DNA of 64,000 bases from Musa acuminata AAA Group (lineage: Eukaryota; Streptophyta; Magnoliopsida; Zingiberales; Musaceae): positions 15,390,001-15,454,000 of the forward strand of contig NC_088342.1 of NCBI RefSeq assembly GCF_036884655.1, in the 5' to 3' direction. Under the pieces are notes generated by a model. That model was not told the origin of the DNA, did not search any database, and was given only the letters and a program-made list of their open reading frames with translations. Shown here piece by piece: positions 58,741-64,000 of this stretch (the first letter of the stretch is position 1; each line of letters opens with the position of its first letter). The position numbers and the translations under genes are program-made.

Positions 58741-59250
58741 GAACAGTCATGAAAGTTTAGAGATTGATAGAGGCATCCAACATCTTTGTAAGTTTATTTG
58801 AAACTTCTCTGTCCTTGTTGCACCTTTGTCCTCACTCACCAAGATAGGTCAACATTTTAAGTGGATAGCAAAACATAATGATATGTTCCTCTTACTAAAA
58901 AGGAAGATCGGCAAGACTCCCATCTTGCTAAACTTACAAAGACTTTAAAATGGAAATAGACATGTTTGAATATACAATGAGAGTTTTTTTGATGCAAGAT
59001 GATCGACACTATGTTGTAGGTGGATTCTAAGAAGGTTACCTTATTTGGCTACACCTTAGAAATGAATAGCTAAAATGAGAAAGAAATAAACTTAAGCTCA
59101 TTCAATATGGAATGGTCAAAGTTTTGAAATAGATTAGAGATAATACTTATCAACTCGAGTTGACTTTGTATAATGAGAGGTACTTAGTTGGAGAACCTGA
59201 GGGCATTTAAGCCATTAGTGCTAAATGATGAGCTAAACAAAATTTAACTT
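58741..59250 (+). pseudogene. Gypsy RNase H remnant and integrase tail (F)
   Basis: After RT, KMEIDMFEYTMRVFLMQDDR (58950-58998 region) matches the start of RNase H. About 60 codons later the sequence already reads KVLK.IRDNTYQLELTLYNER, the end of integrase near the chromodomain-type tail. The rest of RNase H and the integrase core are therefore deleted. Confidence 0.65.
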
Positions 59251-59466
59251 TTGATTGATGACTTGGTGACTAACCAAGAGAAGAATCTAGATGAAGATAT
59301 CATCGTTAAAAAGAAAGTAACATAAAGTGAAAAAGTTGAGTCCAATAAGATTGTTCACAAAAAGTACCAATAGAGTATCTTATTCACAAAAGGTACGGTT
59401 AAGCAAAAATTTTTCATCTTTGATTCTAGATTTAATATGAGCTGAATCATCAAATTGGGGGAGATA

Positions 59467-59995
59467 TAATCAAGGATGATCAAACATATTTTATGCCATA
59501 CTCTACTTTAGTTCAATCTCAGTTTGAATCAAAATCTACCTAATCTTAAAGTTCAGCTAGCTTTAAGTCTTAGCTTAGCTCAATCAAAGTTGGACTCAGA
59601 TTGGGAAGTGAGTTGGACTCCGATTAGGTCTCCTCTAGTTGGGACTCTTCCCCTTCACATCCATAAAAAAGAAGGGGGGAAGAGGGAATATATGCAATAG
59701 TCCTAAATAACAACAATAAAGTAGTAGATGATAATAGCAAAAATTAATCTAGAGAAAAGGGCAACAAACCCTAGGGAGAGGGAAAAAAAAAGAGGGAGGT
59801 GATAGCATGTTGCAACTTTAAGAAGTGTCTTGTTGTTCTCAAAGTCCCTTCAAAAGTTTTAAATTTAGGTACATCTTTTCGAAGAAAAAACTTAGATTGT
59901 TTTCACTTTGTTCTCTCTACTTTCAATGGTTTTATCGAGCTCTGCAATGCATCAAATTGACTAGAGGAAGGATCAAAATCACCATATCCTTCCAC
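59467..59995 (+). repeat. Element F 3' LTR
   Basis: It follows a purine tract (59454-59466) and starts TAATCAAGGATGATCAAAC. It shares TTGGACTCCGATTAGG and CACATCCATAAAAAAGAAG with the 5' LTR. The end is estimated at 59960-60000 from the alignment of TTGTTCTCTCTACTTTCAAT with the third fragment. Confidence 0.65.
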
Positions 59996-60642
59996 TAAGC
60001 AGATTACTCCTTCAGTTCTTCTCTTGAATCTTTATATCCTTGCCTGTTGGTAATTATCCATAAGTAATGATCATGGTTTGATACCACCTGATTTGTTTAG
60101 GAAAATGATTTAGTGATCTTGATCCTTCCTTGAGTGAATTTATGCTTTATGGGATGATTGAAAGAGATGCCAAAATAAAAGAGAAAATTGAAAGGAAAAA
60201 CAATCTTGAGCAAACATGTGCTGAGTGTAGTTCCATTGATGGTTATAAAGTTGCTATGGTGGTTGTAGCTCCATTGATGTCTAGTAGTTAAGCAAAGATG
60301 ATAATTTTAAGTGAAGCATAATTTGAAAACAATTGAAAGCAATGATGACATTTAGTCACATCTTATATTAGTTATATCTTCTCTCTCTTTATTATCAACA
60401 AATAGAAGAGTGTACATGAGTGATCCAACCATTCAAATATAACTTTGATAAAAGATCTCAACATAAATTATAAATCTCAAATCCTGAAGTCCAAAAAATC
60501 ACTAGAAGAATAAGCTAGAAGTCATAAATCTTGGGCTATTTTTCTCCCTTCATCACTAGCAAAAAGGGGCAAAGAAATGATCAAAAATTTCAAACTTGAT
60601 TTTATCATTAAGCTAAAATACTTAACAATTGCAAGTAAGATG
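59996..60642. other. AT-rich DNA between gypsy LTRs
   Basis: I see no domain or ORF of note. The box CACTAGCAAAAAGGGGCAAAG (60553-60573) resembles a purine tract and precedes the next LTR start by about 70 bases, so this could be the tail of another F-type element. Confidence 0.35.
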
Positions 60643-61050
60643 TGACCAGCGATGATCAAACCCAGTTTGAGTCATACTCCAATTTAGCTCAACCTTAATT
60701 CGAGTCATGCTTTGATTCAATTCAAATCTAGTAGACTCAAAGCTCAGGTCTGGCTATCTCAAAATCCTATTCAAATCTAGTAGACTCAATGCTCAGGTTT
60801 AGCTCAACTTTAAGAGAGGACAATAGACAATAGAGAGGGAAGAAAAGAAAAAGAAAGAGAAAGATAGAAATAAGTGACCATTTTAAGAGGTTAGAGTTTG
60901 TACTCAAGAAGTTCGAGCTTTATTGCTCACAAGTTCCTTTCATAGTTTTATGTTTAAGTACATCTTTCAGAAAGAAATCTAGATCATTTTCTCTTTTATG
61001 TTCTCTCTTCTTTTAGTAAAGGAGCAAAATCACCCGTTCTTTTATAAAAC
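60643..61050 (+). repeat. Third gypsy F-type LTR fragment
   Basis: It starts TGACCAGCGATGATCAAACC and ends in a GTTCTCTCTTCTTTTAG segment like the F LTRs, but lacks the central part with TTGGACTC. It is a deleted LTR of a second F-family copy, or what remains of a neighbouring insertion. Confidence 0.6.
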
Positions 61051-62304
61051 AAATTAAGATATCGATAAAATATGAAAGATAAGACCTTATAATTTTACAA
61101 CTATAATTTTCTTATAATAGGGCATAAATAAAATGATCTCATCAGAATTTTCAATATAATCTTAAACACAAAATGTTTGTATTCAACACTTTTAGGTATG
61201 ATATATTTGGGGATACTTGGAGTGAAAAAGTTGTGCTGGTATATCCATATTTCATTACAAAAGTTATCAAAATTAATACTTCCAACTTCAATGGCATAAT
61301 CACTTTTTACTATTGTCATCAATGGTCACAAAATCATATTCATTTATTAGCAAGATGTAAGAATATGAATACAATCATTTGTAAGACCATTTATATCTAC
61401 TAGCATTGCTCTTCTTCAAATTCATGAAAAAAAAACTATATTTCTCATCACTGACTTTAAAATCTAAGATGGTTCTTTTGAAAATAATTTTTTATGTAAT
61501 TTAATATTCTTTTTAAAATAACAAGCATAACAACCAATTTTTAATCCAAAAAAACATATCTTTGTAAAGGACGAGCGAGCATGTAAAGTTAATCCATTCA
61601 CAAATTGTGTTGTCTCTTGGTAAAAACAGTAACTTTGTTTAGCTAGAGTGATGAGAAATCTATTTTAAAGTTTTCAATGTTTATAGTTCTTTCTTTAGCT
61701 CAAGATGAGATGCTTTTAACTTTTCCTTACTTATTGAACAAGCTACATAATGAGGATGTATATTTACCATGATCTAAGATTAGTTCATTATGAACCATGT
61801 TTAACCATCAAAGTTATTTTTAAGAAAGGCATGATCCTTTTATTAGTGGACCATAACTTTTGTTTGTGTTTTTTGATACATGAAAGGCTTCAAATAACTC
61901 ATTATAAGGTAAGATTTTGAGTGGTTAGTTACTTGAAGACAGTAAACACATACTTATCTTCTTTGATCAATTGTTTTCTATCCTTTTGATTCACATGTGT
62001 TATTCTCGTTCCCTTTATCTTCTTGTGAGATGATAATTTTGTCTTCTTCTTGTGTAGGCTTTTTCTTTTTTTTTTTCCCTCTTAATGTACCTTATATGTA
62101 TCTCTTAATGGACCTAAAAGATTGGTTAGGTCCTTGGCTTCTTGATTTGCAATCACCTTGCATTTCAATTATGTGAAAGTGTTCTATGAATTTTGCTCAC
62201 TAATTTAATATTAGTTAAGTCAACTTATGAACAAATGTAGAGATACACATATGCCAACTTTACTTTACGGTGGCCTTTGTTTCAAAAATAATTTTGGAGA
62301 GGGG

Positions 62305-62306
<2 letters not shown>
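61051..62306. other. AT-rich DNA, nothing recognised
   Basis: Two overlapping ORFs on opposite strands (61101-61322 minus, 61173-61403 plus) have no motif. No LTR, PBS or tRNA-like cloverleaf was recognised. Confidence 0.4.

Positions 62307-62360
<54 letters not shown>
62307..62360. repeat. ATT trinucleotide microsatellite
   Basis: About 18 perfect TTA/ATT copies. They cause the poly-isoleucine run in the plus-strand ORF 62227-62415, which is not a credible gene. Confidence 0.95.
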
Positions 62361-62361
<1 letters not shown>

Positions 62362-64000
62362 GCAGCCTATATGCCACTTTACAAACACAAGTTAAGTCAA
62401 ATTATGAACAAATGAATAGATATATCTATTCATATCATCCATAATTTGGTAAATACTCACCCATCTACTTGATTGGGATTATGGTAATCCTAATTGAGTC
62501 CCTAAAGTTTGGTAGAAAGACAAGTCAAAATCCTAAAATTTACTATAATTATTTTAATTAAAAATACTAAAATTTAATAAATTTGTATAATGAGTAATAA
62601 TATATTATTTACTGAAAATTTATTAGGTATTTTAATTTTGATACTACAAATTATTTTTTCAATTATGTTCATTGTTTTGTTTATATATAATCTATATAAC
62701 TATAAATATGATTATACTTGTGATATAAGCAATGATTTAAAAAATGCTATAGAGTGTCACAAGGTACCAGGATCCCTTATCGCTCGATGGGTGGGGGTAG
62801 GAGTTGGCCTAAGTGGTCACCCAACTAAAGCAAAGCACTCACCTAATGAGAATTATGAAAGGATAAAAAATAAATATTAAAATAAGAATTGCAATCAAGA
62901 GTGCCGAAATAGCAAATTGCATAAATATAGTTTTCTTTTCTACAGAGTGAGAGTACTTAGTGAGTAAAATAATAATTAATTAGTTCATATCTAAATAAAT
63001 AAATAAATAAAAAACGAACATCTATCATTGTTTTGAAAGGAAGTAGATTAATTAACCATGTAAAAGACAAGTACAAAATGTTCCATCAGTTGTAATCACA
63101 TTACCCGGTTCAAAAGGAAATGAAAATTTCCACGTACGAGTGGATTGGTAAGCTGTTCTTGTTTTGCACTGTGATAGAGTTTCAGTAGAAATATTAATTT
63201 GCTTTTGAATTTTATACGTCCAAGGCATTATATAATCTTTGTTTGTGGTGTTGTTATATTATAAAATTCATTAACTGATATATATTCTCTTTCGAAGCGG
63301 TCAAGAGCGAGTGAGATGGTGTAAATATCAAACCTGTTTCTTCTAAATACAAAAGCCACAACGAGTACCCATGGGAAATTATTACTACGACAACATTTTT
63401 CTTTTATGAAAAATGTATGCAAATACAGAGAGTGAGCAAAGGTGCCACAATAGTTGTATCTTGGAGAAATCTCTAATAAATAACTTTCACATCATAATTA
63501 TGAAATAATCTAATTTATAATTAATCAATCTACATGATATTAATAACATAACTCCAATAGATTCGACCACTTCTTAAAAATTCATAATATTCCAATCCAA
63601 ATAATTAATATATATATATATATAATAATATTAATAAATTAATTATATAATTCAATCAATAATTGATCAACCACAATTGATCCGTCACGCTTCTGTTGTG
63701 TAATCCTAAAAAATTAAGATATAGTCAATCATATGAGTAAACAACAACTTAGTAAGTACCGTAACTCACATTCTAATCAAAACTTATCATAAATAAATAT
63801 TATTTTAAAAATTACATGAATTCTTTATACTTTCAACACATGCTTTCAAAATATATATGGATATCAAATACTTCATGCCTATGAAGTCTAGAAAATATCA
63901 GCCTCCTGTCCTATGCATTTCAAATTATGGCTTGCTAACAATACTTTTTTTAAATATATTTTTATAATAAAAATATAAATATAGCTAATGTCTCACATTG
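62361..64000. other. AT-rich DNA with one small unassigned ORF
   Basis: A 96-codon plus-strand ORF (62590-62880) begins with about 55 mostly hydrophobic residues (LLGILILILQIIFSIMFIVL) and then enters a GC-richer block (about 62755-62825). AT-rich sequence easily produces hydrophobic reading frames, so I do not call it a gene. The remainder, including a short AT repeat at about 63607-63624, shows nothing recognisable. Confidence 0.35.

Larger units (their letters stand above)
47892..59995 (+). mobile_element. Element F, decayed Ty3/gypsy, hosting E and a solo C LTR
   Basis: Plus-strand order: 5' LTR (47892-48271 and 54830 to about 54985, split by E), gag remnant (55017-55830), solo C LTR (56331-57929), RT remnant (about 57935-58740), RNase H remnant and a short end of integrase (to 59250), spacer, purine tract AATTGGGGGAGAT (59454-59466) and 3' LTR (59467 to about 59995). 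The 5' LTR parts sum to about 540 bases, matching about 530 for the 3' LTR. Most of integrase has been deleted. Stops are frequent, so the copy is old. Confidence 0.8.

Noticed and set aside
62227..62415. ORF with poly-isoleucine
   Set aside because: It is created by the ATT microsatellite.
62590..62880. Possible small membrane protein
   Set aside because: Hydrophobic frames are expected by chance in AT-rich DNA, and there is no promoter or homologue evidence.
1..64000. Integrated plant pararetrovirus sequence, which is common in banana-type genomes
   Set aside because: All RT-like remnants read as Ty1/copia (10534-12040) or Ty3/gypsy (57935-58740) in their proper LTR contexts; no pararetroviral gene order was seen.

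Overview
The window reads as nuclear DNA from a flowering plant, most likely a monocot. One intact spliced gene with a GC-rich 5' end sits in AT-rich DNA made almost entirely of nested LTR retrotransposons. The LTR families recall those of the banana family (Musaceae), but that placement is recall and inference. I saw no prokaryotic gene, CRISPR array, tRNA or rRNA.

Region 1-9460: a 30-bp minisatellite (338-620), unassigned AT-rich DNA, an LTR of a copia-like family I call C (minus strand), a 5'-truncated element H inserted in that LTR, and the decayed gag and LTRs of older relatives (K, K2). Region 9461-28294: a decayed Ty1/copia element G (minus) with gag, protease, integrase, RT and RNase H remnants. 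G is interrupted by element B (plus, intact gag-like ORF). B in turn holds element A (plus, 16831-24280, 5-bp target duplication CTTTT) and a solo LTR J (24481-25837, target duplication ATGAT). Region 28342-40327: a second copy of the C/K/K2 block, split by element D (minus, 29109-37125, target duplication GTTTA). The two C/K/K2 blocks look like an old tandem duplication of about 3.6 kb, later swollen to about 37 kb by separate insertions in each copy.

Region 40328-47900: the gene island. A DUF810/MUN-domain protein gene (42699-46377, plus, five exons, predicted 1037 aa) is preceded by a degenerate tandem repeat and followed by an unassigned low-repeat stretch and AT microsatellites. Region 47892-61050: a decayed Ty3/gypsy element F (plus) with element E (minus, 48272-54824) inserted in its 5' LTR and a solo C-family LTR (56331-57929, target duplication AGTTG) inserted upstream of its RT. 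Region 61051-64000 is AT-rich with no recognised gene.

Elements A, B, D and E, with H, J and the old K copies, form one superfamily. They share SIRE/Maximus-like LTRs of 1.3-1.7 kb beginning TGTTGAATC, a PBS like TTGGTATCAGAG, one UBN2-type gag ORF with no CCHC zinc knuckle, no pol at all, and a long AT-rich internal spacer. They look like non-autonomous TR-GAG-type elements that need enzymes from another element. Their LTRs carry arrays of short GC palindromes just upstream of the TATA box and a conserved stem-loop with a C-tract loop near the 3' end. Element A also carries an inverted LTR end that makes a hairpin of about 230-250 bp centred on its PBS. I found no clearly new enzymatic system; the points of interest are structural features of this retrotransposon family and the history of the locus.
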